This document shows, piece after piece, positions 7,662 through 16,623 of a stretch of 64,000 bases of DNA (position 1 is its first letter; each line of letters begins with the position of its first letter). This DNA is from an uncultured Pseudomonadota bacterium (GTDB lineage: Bacteria; Pseudomonadota; Alphaproteobacteria; Rs-D84): the NCBI GenBank assembly GCA_900321105.1, contig OOHL01000003.1, forward strand, positions 81,516 to 145,515, written 5' to 3'. The notes beneath the pieces were generated by a model. That model made no database searches, was not told where the DNA came from, and saw only the letters and a program-made list of their open reading frames with translations. Made by a program: the position numbers and the translations under genes.

Positions 7662-8486
7662 ATGTTGCAAGATTATACACTTCATACGCACACAATCGGT
7701 TTTGATGGGCGTGATTCTGTTCAAGCCATGGTTAATCGTGCGCGTGATTTGGGATTTAAGACCGTTGGAATATCAAATCATTTTATTGTGAACCCAATTA
7801 TCAAAAACACAAAAATGTATCCTTATTCTGTCAAAGGCGGATACAGCAATATTTATTCTTCGTCTTTTGATGAAGTGATGGCGCGTTTTATTCCGCATTA
7901 TCATGAATTGGATGCACTGCATGAACAAAATCCAGATATGAAAATTCTGCGCGGGATGGAGGTTGATTTTTTCAGCGACATAAAATGGTTAAACGGTTTT
8001 GAAAATGCAATTCAGATTTTAAAGCCTGATTATATAATCGGATCGGCGCATTTTATCAAATATGGCGGAACACTGACCAATACACACGACTGGAAAAATG
8101 CAGACGCACAAACCCAGGATAAATTATTACAAATATATTGGGAAAATGTAAAAAATGCCGCTGAATCAGGATTATTTACTTGGATGGCGCATTTGGATTT
8201 ACCAAAAAAGGTTGGATTGGGTATGGACGGCAAATGGGCTGAATTTGAAAATAATGCGGTGATTGGTGCGGCGAAAACGAATAGCGCGATTGAAATAAAC
8301 ACTTCGTTTTACAGAAGTTATCTTTATGAACCGTATCCGTCAAATCGAATTTTAAAAATGATGGCGCAACATAATGTCGCAACAATAATAAGTGACGATG
8401 CACACGAAGTAAAAAATATAGGTCGCCATTTTGACGAAGCAGGGCAATTAATCCAACAATTTAATTTGAAACAGATTCAGCGATAA
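7662..8486 (+). CDS. PHP-domain phosphatase, histidinol-phosphatase (HisJ/HisK) type
   Basis: 274-aa PHP metallophosphoesterase. The metal ligands are visible in order: LHTHT (7-11), GISNH (36-40), GMEVDF (about 101-106), IGSAHF (about 127-132), AHLDLPKK (about 172-179) and SDDAHEV near 244. This is the pattern of HisJ-type histidinol-phosphatases, which dephosphorylate L-histidinol phosphate in histidine synthesis. No other his biosynthesis gene is present, so another phosphoester substrate is possible. A TATAAC box lies 8 nt before the ATG without a good Shine-Dalgarno. Confidence 0.82.
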   Translation: MLQDYTLHTHTIGFDGRDSVQAMVNRARDLGFKTVGISNHFIVNPIIKNTKMYPYSVKGGYSNIYSSSFDEVMARFIPHYHELDALHEQNPDMKILRGMEVDFFSDIKWLNGFENAIQILKPDYIIGSAHFIKYGGTLTNTHDWKNADAQTQDKLLQIYWENVKNAAESGLFTWMAHLDLPKKVGLGMDGKWAEFENNAVIGAAKTNSAIEINTSFYRSYLYEPYPSNRILKMMAQHNVATIISDDAHEVKNIGRHFDEAGQLIQQFNLKQIQR

Positions 8487-8512
8487 AAAAACGCCCGTTT
8501 GGGCGTTTTTTT
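8486..8512. terminator. Bidirectional terminator
   Basis: Hairpin AACGCCC-GTTT-GGGCGTT with A and T tracts on both sides, between two convergent genes. Confidence 0.85.
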
Positions 8513-9593
8513 ATTTATTTGTTAATTGTAATTCAATACGACGATTTTTTTGCAAGGATGCCTTGTCGCGACCAAGTTCTGTCGGATGCATTTCACCGAA
8601 TCCAGATGGAACCAATCTGCGTTTTGAAACACCGTTTTTAACTAATTCGTTTACAACTGCGGTTGAACGCAATAATGATAATTGCATATTGTTTGAATAT
8701 CCATGTGTGCCAGCCAGCACTGGTTTATTATCGGTATGTCCATCAACACGAATAATCCAATCGATGTCGGATGGGATTTTGTTTTCAAAATCTTTGATGA
8801 TATTCGCCAGTAATTTTATTTGTGCCTTGCCTTTTGCGGAAAGAGCATAAGAACCACTGCCAAACAAAATATCAGAAGATACAATAAATCTGTCGCCATC
8901 TTGTTTGATTGTTGTGCGTTCGCCCAATGCGTTTTTGACCTGTTTATAGAATTCAGATTGATATTGTGATAATGAATTTAATTCCGCAACTTTTTCAGCC
9001 AATGCCATGTTCAAACGGTTAGACATTTCTGTATATTCAATTTCTTTTTGACGCGCCAATTCTTCAGATTGAACCAGTTGGTTTTCCAATGCGGCAATGC
9101 GTTTGTTTAATTCGTCAATTTCCGCATTTGCCTGATCCAGAATATATTGTCTGTCTTCTTCGCCTTTTTCAGCAATTGCTTCCTGTTCTGCATTTGCATT
9201 TTTTAACTTTTCGGTTAATTCGGCAATTTGTTTCGCCAGTTGTTCTTGTTGAACAGTCAAGTTTGTGATTTGTTCTTCGTAAGCATTGGCCAAATTCATT
9301 TGGTTTGTGATTTGACCTTCCTGATTTTCCAATGCATCACGTGCAGCCAGCAATAACTGTTCTGCTTCCTGTTTATCGGCGGTCATTTGTTCAATTTGTT
9401 CGGCCTGGGCCTGTGTTGCTTGTTCCAGTTCAGCAACTTTCTTTGCCCCTGTGTTTTTATTGAACACACTGGTTGTTGTCCACAAGAATACAAACACAAT
9501 CAGCAAGAATATCAATATAATAACCAAATTCGAAAACAAATCTACGAATCCTGGCCATGCGTTAGTTCTTTCTTGAAAACGAGTATTTAACAT
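8511..9593 (-). CDS. MotB/OmpA-like peptidoglycan-binding protein
   Basis: 360-aa partner of the MotA/TolQ-like protein encoded upstream. A short cytoplasmic N-terminus is followed by one membrane helix (about 19-43) preceded by Asp18 in PGFVDLFSNLVII, the place of the proton-accepting Asp of MotB. A long Glu/Gln-rich coiled coil spans about 50-215. The C-terminal OmpA/MotB domain (about 230-360) carries VDGHTDNKP and the KNRRIELQL ending. No flagellar genes are present. Such pairs power envelope processes by proton flow; the exact job is unknown. It lies 25 nt downstream of its partner, in one operon. Confidence 0.85.
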   Translation of the reverse strand: MLNTRFQERTNAWPGFVDLFSNLVIILIFLLIVFVFLWTTTSVFNKNTGAKKVAELEQATQAQAEQIEQMTADKQEAEQLLLAARDALENQEGQITNQMNLANAYEEQITNLTVQQEQLAKQIAELTEKLKNANAEQEAIAEKGEEDRQYILDQANAEIDELNKRIAALENQLVQSEELARQKEIEYTEMSNRLNMALAEKVAELNSLSQYQSEFYKQVKNALGERTTIKQDGDRFIVSSDILFGSGSYALSAKGKAQIKLLANIIKDFENKIPSDIDWIIRVDGHTDNKPVLAGTHGYSNNMQLSLLRSTAVVNELVKNGVSKRRLVPSGFGEMHPTELGRDKASLQKNRRIELQLTNK

Positions 9594-9618
9594 TTTTTTC
9601 TCCCTCTCTCTTTATTTT

Positions 9619-10767
9619 TTATTTGTTTGATTTAAACAGGTAATCTACAGCGGTTCCAATGTATTTGGCATACGCATCGAAAGTTTCACGGTCCTTGCGT
9701 GTTGTTGGACGTATATTTTTATGTGTACTCAGATATTTACGCAATGCATCAACGGATGCAAATCGCATAACATGATTGCCCAGATCAGAATTTTTATTTG
9801 ACAGACAAACAATGCGTGTATCAATATTCACGCCTTCCAATGTGTCGGCAAAACATAATTCAACGCGCTTCATAACATTCTGTAAAATTTCGGCATCATT
9901 AACCAGTGTCGCAATAAACAGTTTTTCGTCCGTACCAATCGCAACCAATGCCGGATGTTTTCCATCAATTCTGATTAAATCATGAACGACAAAGTCTGCA
10001 TCAACAAACGCATCATGTATCGCCGCCAGTTTATTAAATGTATCACTGCTGACCGGGGCAGATGATGCGATTTGTGCAAACTGTGTATTCGCAGATGGAT
10101 TTGTCAGGACATATTGTGACATAAAATCAGTTAATTCTTGATAAATAGTGTTTTGTGCAAATTGTAATTGCAATCCCAAAAATCCCACAGATAAACTGCC
10201 ACCCAGACCAAGCAGAGAACTGGTAAACGCGGTTGCCATCCCGGACAAAGGTCCCGCCATACCAATCTGCATTGTCTGTAATACCATTGGATCTTCAAAA
10301 TCAATCCCCATCAATAATTCTGCAAACCCGCCCACAGTTATAATCAATCCCCAAAATGTCCCCAACAATCCCAAGAATATCAATGTATTCGTGATATAGC
10401 GGACATTGTCGCGTTTGTCTTCGATACGATTAGCAACCAAATCCAACAATTCAGACATAGTATTCGTTGTGATATGGACGTGTTTGTTATGCAGTGCCAT
10501 TGATACCGGGCGTAACAATTTTGGTGAAAAACCATAATCTGCATGTCCATCAAAATACGCATGCAGCCATTTATATTCAGGAATCAGATTGAAGATATTC
10601 ACAAAACACAGACCAATACCGAAAACAGTCGTTCCGATAATAACGCCATTTAACCAAATATTAGTTATCGCGATATTCAAAAAAGTCTTCCAAAAAACGA
10701 GCAAAAACCCCAGCAAAACCGCCGTAAATATCGACATGATGTTAAGATTACGATGAAATCGTTTCAT
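9619..10767 (-). CDS. MotA/TolQ/ExbB-family proton channel subunit with C-terminal extension
   Basis: 382-aa membrane protein. Helices lie at about 12-30 and 38-58, and the MotA/TolQ signature spans about 125-200: LIFLGLLGTFWGLIITVGG, then GMAGPLSGMATAFTSSLLGLGGSLSVGFLG. Together with the MotB-like protein it should form a proton-driven stator. Residues about 250-382 form an extra soluble mixed alpha/beta domain (DADFVVHDLIRIDGKHPALVAIG...) not recognised from MotA or TolQ. No ZorC/ZorD-type genes follow, which argues against a Zorya defence system. Confidence 0.85.
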   Translation of the reverse strand: MKRFHRNLNIMSIFTAVLLGFLLVFWKTFLNIAITNIWLNGVIIGTTVFGIGLCFVNIFNLIPEYKWLHAYFDGHADYGFSPKLLRPVSMALHNKHVHITTNTMSELLDLVANRIEDKRDNVRYITNTLIFLGLLGTFWGLIITVGGFAELLMGIDFEDPMVLQTMQIGMAGPLSGMATAFTSSLLGLGGSLSVGFLGLQLQFAQNTIYQELTDFMSQYVLTNPSANTQFAQIASSAPVSSDTFNKLAAIHDAFVDADFVVHDLIRIDGKHPALVAIGTDEKLFIATLVNDAEILQNVMKRVELCFADTLEGVNIDTRIVCLSNKNSDLGNHVMRFASVDALRKYLSTHKNIRPTTRKDRETFDAYAKYIGTAVDYLFKSNK

Positions 10768-10936
10768 GTATTATTATCTCTCGTTAATAAAATCTTAGTA
10801 AAAATCCGGCACGCGTGTCAACAGGGATTTAGTTATATTTATAAAAAGACTTGATTTTTTACAAAAAATCTTCATAATGGGGGATGTTCCTGCTGGCAAG
10901 ATGGGCTTGTCGGCTGTATAAACCAAAGGAAATAAA

Positions 10937-11177
10937 ATGGCTTATTATGAAAGCGTCCTGGTCTTTCGTCAGGACTTGACCGAACCGCAGGTAAAAGAAA
11001 AAGCGGCTAAATTTACAGAAATAATCAAAGAATTGGGTGGGGATGTTAAATCCACTGAATTTTGGGGTTTGAAAAATTTGGCATACATCATTCCGTTTCC
11101 TTAACGTTCGCGTTGAAGAATTGGCAAAAACACCATCCATCATGATGAAGAAATCTACAGAAGAAGAGGTGGCATAA
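10937..11177 (+). pseudogene. rpsF: rpsF (ribosomal protein bS6) with internal deletion and frameshift
   Basis: The frame opens at ATG 10937 with AAAGGA upstream and reads MAYYESVLVFRQDLTEP... up to GLKNLAY, typical of bS6. It then stops at 11104 after 55 aa. The expected C-terminal part is present in the +1 frame from 11094 ([12 protein letters not shown]...EEEVA) and ends at 11177, overlapping the rpsR ATG as TAATG. About 35 internal codons (the region around the second helix of S6) are missing and the two ends are out of frame. Position, operon order and ends are otherwise normal. Either a real loss of the S6 core or an assembly gap. Confidence 0.88.
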
Positions 11178-11404
11178 TGGCAGTACGTGCAGCAATTTAT
11201 CGTAAAAAATCCAACCCATTAAAGGGCAAAGTGATTGATTACAAAGATGTGAAATTATTGTCACATTACATCACAGAACGTGGAAAAATTGTTCCATCTC
11301 GTATTTCTGGTGTTTCACAAAAAGATCAACGTGCATTGGCTACAGCCATCAAACGTGCACGTCATTTGGGATTAATGCCATTTGTTAGAAATAACTTGGG
11401 CTAA
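11177..11404 (+). CDS. rpsR: 30S ribosomal protein bS18
   Basis: 75-aa bS18, full length: the Lys-rich start is followed by [27 protein letters not shown] and [20 protein letters not shown], the conserved S6- and 16S-contacting region. It starts inside the stop of rpsF (TAATG), so translation is coupled to the damaged rpsF. In the ribosome bS18 binds bS6 on the 30S platform. Confidence 0.96.
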   Translation: MAVRAAIYRKKSNPLKGKVIDYKDVKLLSHYITERGKIVPSRISGVSQKDQRALATAIKRARHLGLMPFVRNNLG

Positions 11405-11542
11405 AATCAAATTCTGTGGGGGCTTGTTGCGTTTGCCGTTTCTCGTGTAACAAAATGTACATTTCGAACCGTCAAACGCTTCCAATCCCAACATATAATT
11501 TGATTTAAAATCTCTAACTTTATTAAATAAAGGACAGATAAA

Positions 11543-12117
11543 ATGAAAGTAATCTTGACTGAAAAAATTACAAAATTGGGCAACATCGGAAATTGGGCAA
11601 CATCGGCGACACAGTCGAAGTTAAAACAGGTTATGCACGTAATTACCTTTTGCCAAATAACAAAGCGATGCGTTGCACAAAAGAAAACCTTGCTTTGTTC
11701 GAAGCGAAAAAGGCTGAATTGGTTGCAAGACACGAAAAAGCAAAGAAAGATGCTGAATCAAAAGTATCTGCAGTTAAAAATGCTAAATTACACATGATTC
11801 GTCAGGCTGGTGATACAGGTCAATTATATGGTTCTGTATCTTCACGTGATATCGCACGCGCATTGAAATCCCAGGTTATGTTGGGTTCCCCAATTAAATC
11901 TGTGGGTGCATTTGATACAAAAATCGCATTACATCCAGACGTTATCGTTGATGTAAAGGTTTATGTTGCACAAACACAAGACGAAATCGATGCATTGGTT
12001 GCAGGTAAAACATTGACTTTCGGAACAAAGAAAGTTGAAGAAGAAGCCGAACCAGCAAAAGAAGAAGTTAAAGAAGCAGCAGCATCTGAAGAAAAATCAG
12101 AAGAAGTTGCAGAATAA
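11543..12117 (+). pseudogene. rplI: rplI (ribosomal protein bL9) with 17-bp duplication frameshift
   Basis: Starts at ATG 11543 with AAAGGA upstream and reads MKVILTEKITKLGNIG, the bL9 N-terminus. A perfect 17-bp tandem duplication (11573-11589 and 11590-11606) then shifts the frame. Removing one copy restores a full bL9 (about 185 aa): GDTVEVKTGYARNYLLPNNKA, a long helix and a C-terminal domain with VGAFDTKIALHPDVIVDV plus a Glu/Ala tail. The downstream part is open from a TTG at 11593, so a shortened L9 lacking the first strand could be made. Third gene of rpsF-rpsR-rplI, after a 138-nt gap. Confidence 0.88.
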
Positions 12118-12137
12118 TTTCTTTAATATCATTTCAA

Positions 12138-12168
12138 AAAAACACCCACAATCGTGGGTGTTTTTTTT
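12138..12168. terminator. Terminator after rplI
   Basis: Stem ACACCCAC/GTGGGTGT with a 4-nt loop, followed by eight T. It also lies at the end of the convergent gene 12170-13582. Confidence 0.85.
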
Positions 12169-12169
12169 A

Positions 12170-13582
12170 TTACTGCATAGATGGTAATTGAATTTGACTG
12201 CTTAGGATTTCTTTTATGGTATCCGATATTTTTCCTGTTTTGACACCCAATTTACATCCAGATTCTTCATCTTTTTTCTGGGCATCTTCAAACTGTTGAT
12301 ATCGTACAGTTGCTTTTTCTTCTATCTTTTTGGTTGCGGCGGTTATTTCATGATTTTGTACTGTTTCAGATATTGTAACACCCAACAATTTACCAGTTGC
12401 GACGGCGCCTAACTTGTCTATCATATGTTTTACGATTTCTTCATTTGTTTTGCCAGACACATTAAACAAATCTGTTATGTTTTTATCCTTTGCGGTGGTT
12501 AAATCTGTTTTGCAATTAACGGCGTTAACGGAAAGCAAACTTGGGTAAAGCGGATTCATAGAATCCAGTGTTAATTTATTTGTATCTTTCACACCGGCAT
12601 TTTTTAAACAGTCTTTAAGACTTTTTAATGCATTTTCTTCTTGTTTAACAAATTCTTTCATTGCATCGCAATTTTTGCCGTTCTTTATTAATTCCCCTAA
12701 CTTCCCGTTAATCAGGGAATTGCCGACCATACTGCCAACAACACCAACGCCACCAACAACAGCCCCGGCGATAACACGGTTTTTGGATGCCTTTTGTTCT
12801 GCATCAATCTTTTCTTGATCTGCATCAGACCCCAACATTTGTGCGCGATATAACGATGCATATGCACCAGAATCTATACCGACATTTTCATCGTCATAAA
12901 GTCCGGTTGCGGCCTTGTCCAAAATTTCTTCGCTTTCAATGCCTGGTTGCATACCCAATGCGGTTTTGCGTTCCTTTAAATCCTGTGCCAATGCGAAATA
13001 TTCAGCGCGCAGGTTCATCAATTCCTGGCTATTTCCACCTGGCAATTCAATTTCATCAGGTCCGGCCTTGACCTGTTTACCATCGCCATATGTGCAACGC
13101 ATGGTTGCGATATATGCCGCCATAGAATTTGCCGCATCTTTATCTGCCTTTTGTTCGGACAGCCCCATTGCCAATTCCATACCACCAATACCGGTTGTTG
13201 CAATTGCCCCCGCCGTCAAAGTACGATTGGCCAACGATTGTTCGGTTGCCTTGGCATCTTCATATTTCTTGGTTGCATCTGCTAATGCCTGTTGTTTTTC
13301 TTCTTCGCTGCGACCATCTTTGTTGGGTTTTGCCGCCGCAGTATCAGTTTGTGTCGGATCATCACATTGTGGCTGTTGTTTTGCTGCTCTAATGGCGGCA
13401 TCCACTGTTCCTTGTGCTTTGTTTGCTGCATTTGGTGATACGCCTTGTTTATTTATTTTGCCATAATTAGCTAGATATTCATTAATCTCTGCCTGAAAAG
13501 GCTCAGTTTGGGCATCATCAGCCATTGACACAAAAGGCCAACATAATAAAATCGCCAGTAAAAATCCACGTTTCATAATCAT
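12170..13582 (-). CDS. Exported helical protein with glycine-zipper segment, 470 aa
   Basis: Last gene of a four-gene minus-strand operon of exported proteins. Signal peptide about 1-21 (ending SMADD). Helical and Ala/Lys/Gln-rich, with two Gly/Ala hydrophobic segments: TAGAIATTGIGGMELAMGL (about 121-140) and VIAGAVVGGVGVVGSMVGNSLI (about 270-292). Cysteine pairs lie around the second (KNCDAMKEF, LKDCLKNAG, NAVNCKTDL). The glycine-zipper helix near the middle or end recurs in the proteins at 16624 and 61581. No family recognised; probably an envelope protein working with its three neighbours. Confidence 0.75.
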   Translation of the reverse strand: MIMKRGFLLAILLCWPFVSMADDAQTEPFQAEINEYLANYGKINKQGVSPNAANKAQGTVDAAIRAAKQQPQCDDPTQTDTAAAKPNKDGRSEEEKQQALADATKKYEDAKATEQSLANRTLTAGAIATTGIGGMELAMGLSEQKADKDAANSMAAYIATMRCTYGDGKQVKAGPDEIELPGGNSQELMNLRAEYFALAQDLKERKTALGMQPGIESEEILDKAATGLYDDENVGIDSGAYASLYRAQMLGSDADQEKIDAEQKASKNRVIAGAVVGGVGVVGSMVGNSLINGKLGELIKNGKNCDAMKEFVKQEENALKSLKDCLKNAGVKDTNKLTLDSMNPLYPSLLSVNAVNCKTDLTTAKDKNITDLFNVSGKTNEEIVKHMIDKLGAVATGKLLGVTISETVQNHEITAATKKIEEKATVRYQQFEDAQKKDEESGCKLGVKTGKISDTIKEILSSQIQLPSMQ

Positions 13583-13593
13583 TGTGCGCCTTG

Positions 13594-16500
13594 TTATTGT
13601 TTGTCGGCATCTGCCGCAACTTGTTCTTTACACAGTTTATCTTTTGTTTTATTCACTTTATTATTAAATTCTTGTGTTATTTTTTCAACTTCTGCCAAGA
13701 ATTTTTCATCTGCATCATTTTTTTCTTCACATATATCATCGGATTCGGATAAATTAATTTCTCTGTTGTTATCAGCAGGGCATACACATTTGTTGTTTGC
13801 CATTGTTCCTTTGTGTTTATCACATTCTTGTTTTATCTGGTTTTTATTTGTTTCTGGTTTTGTACATTTTAATACTATATCGGTTTTGTTATTCGCTCCT
13901 GTTTTGAATTCTATTTCAGATTTTGTTCCTGTTGGACATTTTTCAGAGACTGTGTCTTTAAGGTTAGAACAGTTTTCCATGCCATTATTGTATGTAACCT
14001 CTGTATGATATATAACTTCCGTTATTTCGTTTTCTGCATTTCTCACAACTTCTGTGGTGTCTTTTACATATACCTCTAAATCTTCACATGTGACTTCTGG
14101 TTCAGAAACAGGTGCAAAAACTGGTTCTTCTGGTTTTGGCAAAGGCAACGTTTCAGGTCTTGTCTTTACATCTTCTATATCTTGAACCTGCATAGGTATT
14201 TCCGTTTCTTCATCTTCAACAACGCATGTCAATTTTTCGCTGTCCCAGAATTCGCCGTTGGCTTGGTTTGGACATACACAAGTTGATACTTTACCATTAT
14301 TCGCCCACTTTCCGCCAAGTTTTTCACAAGCATTTTGTTTTTTAGCTTCAACAGATGTGTTTTCACGCAAAGTTTGTCCTATTTGTTGTTGTCTTTCTGG
14401 TTTTGGTTCTTCACTTGAACTTGGTTGTGCCATCCATGATCCTTCTGGTTGGGTGTTTTTTTCTGTTTCTAAAGTTTCGGTTTCTACAGAAATGTCAGGA
14501 TCATTTTGTTTTGCAATACAAATTTTGTTTACAGGATCCCATTCTTCTGTGGTTGGATCTTCACATTCACAAGTTGTTCCTGTCCAAGTGCCACCTTCAT
14601 AAGCACAAGCATCTGTATCAGATTTTTGTGCGTTTATAATTTCTGTTTCCACAGAAACTGTTGGTGTTTTTGATTCAGGCTGTGCGTCAGCAGCAGGGGC
14701 AGGTGATGCACTGCGTGATTGTTGTGATTTATCTTCATTTGATTTGTTTTCTTCTTGAACACAAGATTTGCCATCATTGGTTAAATGTGCGTTTTGATCG
14801 GCACATTTTTTAATACGACATTTCAGAGAATTTGTTGTCGAATCATAATCTGCTTCGATATAATCATCTTCAACAGATGTGCTGCCATGGGCAGTTTGAA
14901 CGGCTTTTTTACATTTGTCTTTCCAGTCTTTGATAGCGGTTTTAACAGCTCCATTATCCGCATGAGTCGCAGGATATTGTATAGTCTTTCCAAAACGCAC
15001 TTGTTCTTTGAATTTGTTGACAGTTTGGTTTATTTCTTTTTGACTTGGTTGTTTTGGAGTGATTTCATCATCAACAGGTGTATTTGTTTTTTGTTTTGGA
15101 ACACATTCTCCTTTAACAGGGTTGTCTTTGTGGGTATCTGCATTACAAGTATCGATATCACAGATACCTTTTGTTCCTTGTAATGAAAATCTCATTCCCG
15201 TGATACCATTTTCCGAAGGGTCATTTTTAATATGTTTGTTGCACAAATATGTGTAGTTGTCTCTTAACTTTTGGAAAACAGGGCTATTTTTAAAGTTCCT
15301 GGTAGTACCCTTGTCATTCCATTTAAAAACAGCTTTGTCAGTTCCAATAGGAAGACCAATTTGATAATAATTATAAACTATTTCGTTGTATGTGTTTGCA
15401 AGCGAATGTAATGTGTTTTTTTCTGTCTTGTTTTCAGAACCACTAAAAGCAACGTGAATAGGTTCTGCGTTTGGATTGTCAACCCTTTTTAATTCAACAC
15501 CATAATCAGAACCATCGGCGCCATTACCAGAACCCTTGCTGCCATTGTTCCCAGAATCTGCATTTCCAGAATCTTTATCGCATTTAGTTTTATCATGGGA
15601 TAAAACATAACCCTTGTCACAAGATTCTATCAAACATTTTCTTCCATAGATGCCTTGGTTTGCGCCTGATCCAATTTCTAATTTTTTTGCACCTTCTGGT
15701 TTAGCAGATTTTTTACATTCTTTTTCCCACTTTTCTATTAAAGGGTACACTTCAGGTTCTACAGTATATTTTCCGACATTAATTGTGCTACCTACGACAA
15801 CGCCTTTTGCGATTGCTTCATTTATTTTATCTTTAGCCTTTTGAATTTCTGCTGCTTTTTTATCTACAGCAGTTGTTTCTTCGGTCTTTGCAACGGATGT
15901 TTTACTTGTATCTGCGTTTGGATTGTCTGTTGTAATATCGCCAGTTTTTGTCTCTTTCTTTGAATTTTGTGCTTGTGCTGGTTTTGGATCTTCTGTATTT
16001 TTTGTTCCCTGACAAACATAATACACAGCGTTTGTTTCGTTTGCTCTTACCAATTCAAATCCATCACCGTTCTTTTTGCAAAGTTTGTTATATTCATAAA
16101 GAATACCTCTGACACTTGGTTGACCTTGTTTGCTTGTATATTTGCCTACCGACGTGAATTCATCCACGAGTTCCGTTGGATTGGTTATCTCTTTGGTTTT
16201 TTTTACAATAAGAATTTTTTCCCCAGCTTTGACGCTTCCGTTTCCTTTGTTATATTTTGCGTTGAATTCTGAAACAAGTTCTCTGACGCGTACTCTTTTA
16301 TATTCTTTCCCAATTACGATACAATAGCCTTTTTCAGGGGCGTTTTCTAACTGATAATCTTTTGGTTTGTCCGAATGTCCTTTGTGTATACAGGGTGCAT
16401 CCAAATAAATTCGTTCATCACATTGATCGTATTTATCATTATATTTTACATAATGTGTGGCACCCTTTGAATATAGTTCAAGTGTGGGATGTGATGTTGT

Positions 16501-16620
16501 GTGGTCGCACTTGCATTTTCCGTTTACAAGTTCGCCTTCATAACAAGGTTCTTGTGCCAACACTGGCATTGTGGTTAATGCTAAGAATAGGGCAGTAAAG
16601 ATTTTTATTTGTTGTTTCAT
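13594..16620 (-). CDS. Large exported Cys-rich repeat protein, 1008 aa
   Basis: Third gene of the operon. Signal peptide 1-22 (MPVLAQ). Very hydrophilic, rich in Lys, Glu, Thr, Asn and Cys, with long low-complexity linkers. Two repeat types are visible: EWEKxCKK...-like blocks with a conserved Cys-Lys pair (around 295-345, 465-510 and 560-615), and short modules with C-x2-GG-x-W, CxC and a later WDP/WDS...CV (around 670-700, 765-805, and a degenerate one near 955). These spaced cysteines suggest disulfide-linked surface or periplasmic repeats. No enzymatic motif seen. It starts 3 nt after the preceding stop. Confidence 0.75.
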   Translation of the reverse strand: MKQQIKIFTALFLALTTMPVLAQEPCYEGELVNGKCKCDHTTSHPTLELYSKGATHYVKYNDKYDQCDERIYLDAPCIHKGHSDKPKDYQLENAPEKGYCIVIGKEYKRVRVRELVSEFNAKYNKGNGSVKAGEKILIVKKTKEITNPTELVDEFTSVGKYTSKQGQPSVRGILYEYNKLCKKNGDGFELVRANETNAVYYVCQGTKNTEDPKPAQAQNSKKETKTGDITTDNPNADTSKTSVAKTEETTAVDKKAAEIQKAKDKINEAIAKGVVVGSTINVGKYTVEPEVYPLIEKWEKECKKSAKPEGAKKLEIGSGANQGIYGRKCLIESCDKGYVLSHDKTKCDKDSGNADSGNNGSKGSGNGADGSDYGVELKRVDNPNAEPIHVAFSGSENKTEKNTLHSLANTYNEIVYNYYQIGLPIGTDKAVFKWNDKGTTRNFKNSPVFQKLRDNYTYLCNKHIKNDPSENGITGMRFSLQGTKGICDIDTCNADTHKDNPVKGECVPKQKTNTPVDDEITPKQPSQKEINQTVNKFKEQVRFGKTIQYPATHADNGAVKTAIKDWKDKCKKAVQTAHGSTSVEDDYIEADYDSTTNSLKCRIKKCADQNAHLTNDGKSCVQEENKSNEDKSQQSRSASPAPAADAQPESKTPTVSVETEIINAQKSDTDACAYEGGTWTGTTCECEDPTTEEWDPVNKICIAKQNDPDISVETETLETEKNTQPEGSWMAQPSSSEEPKPERQQQIGQTLRENTSVEAKKQNACEKLGGKWANNGKVSTCVCPNQANGEFWDSEKLTCVVEDEETEIPMQVQDIEDVKTRPETLPLPKPEEPVFAPVSEPEVTCEDLEVYVKDTTEVVRNAENEITEVIYHTEVTYNNGMENCSNLKDTVSEKCPTGTKSEIEFKTGANNKTDIVLKCTKPETNKNQIKQECDKHKGTMANNKCVCPADNNREINLSESDDICEEKNDADEKFLAEVEKITQEFNNKVNKTKDKLCKEQVAADADKQ

Positions 16621-16623
16621 TTT

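Noticed and set aside
8511-10767. Zorya anti-phage system (ZorA/ZorB-like pair)
   Set aside because: The pair is MotA/MotB-like, but the next genes are rpsF-rpsR-rplI and a PHP phosphatase; no ZorC, ZorD or ZorE is present.
12915-13466. 183-aa plus-strand frame inside the exported protein gene
   Set aside because: Shadow frame caused by codon bias of the minus-strand gene; no Shine-Dalgarno and low-complexity Ala/Ser/Cys content.
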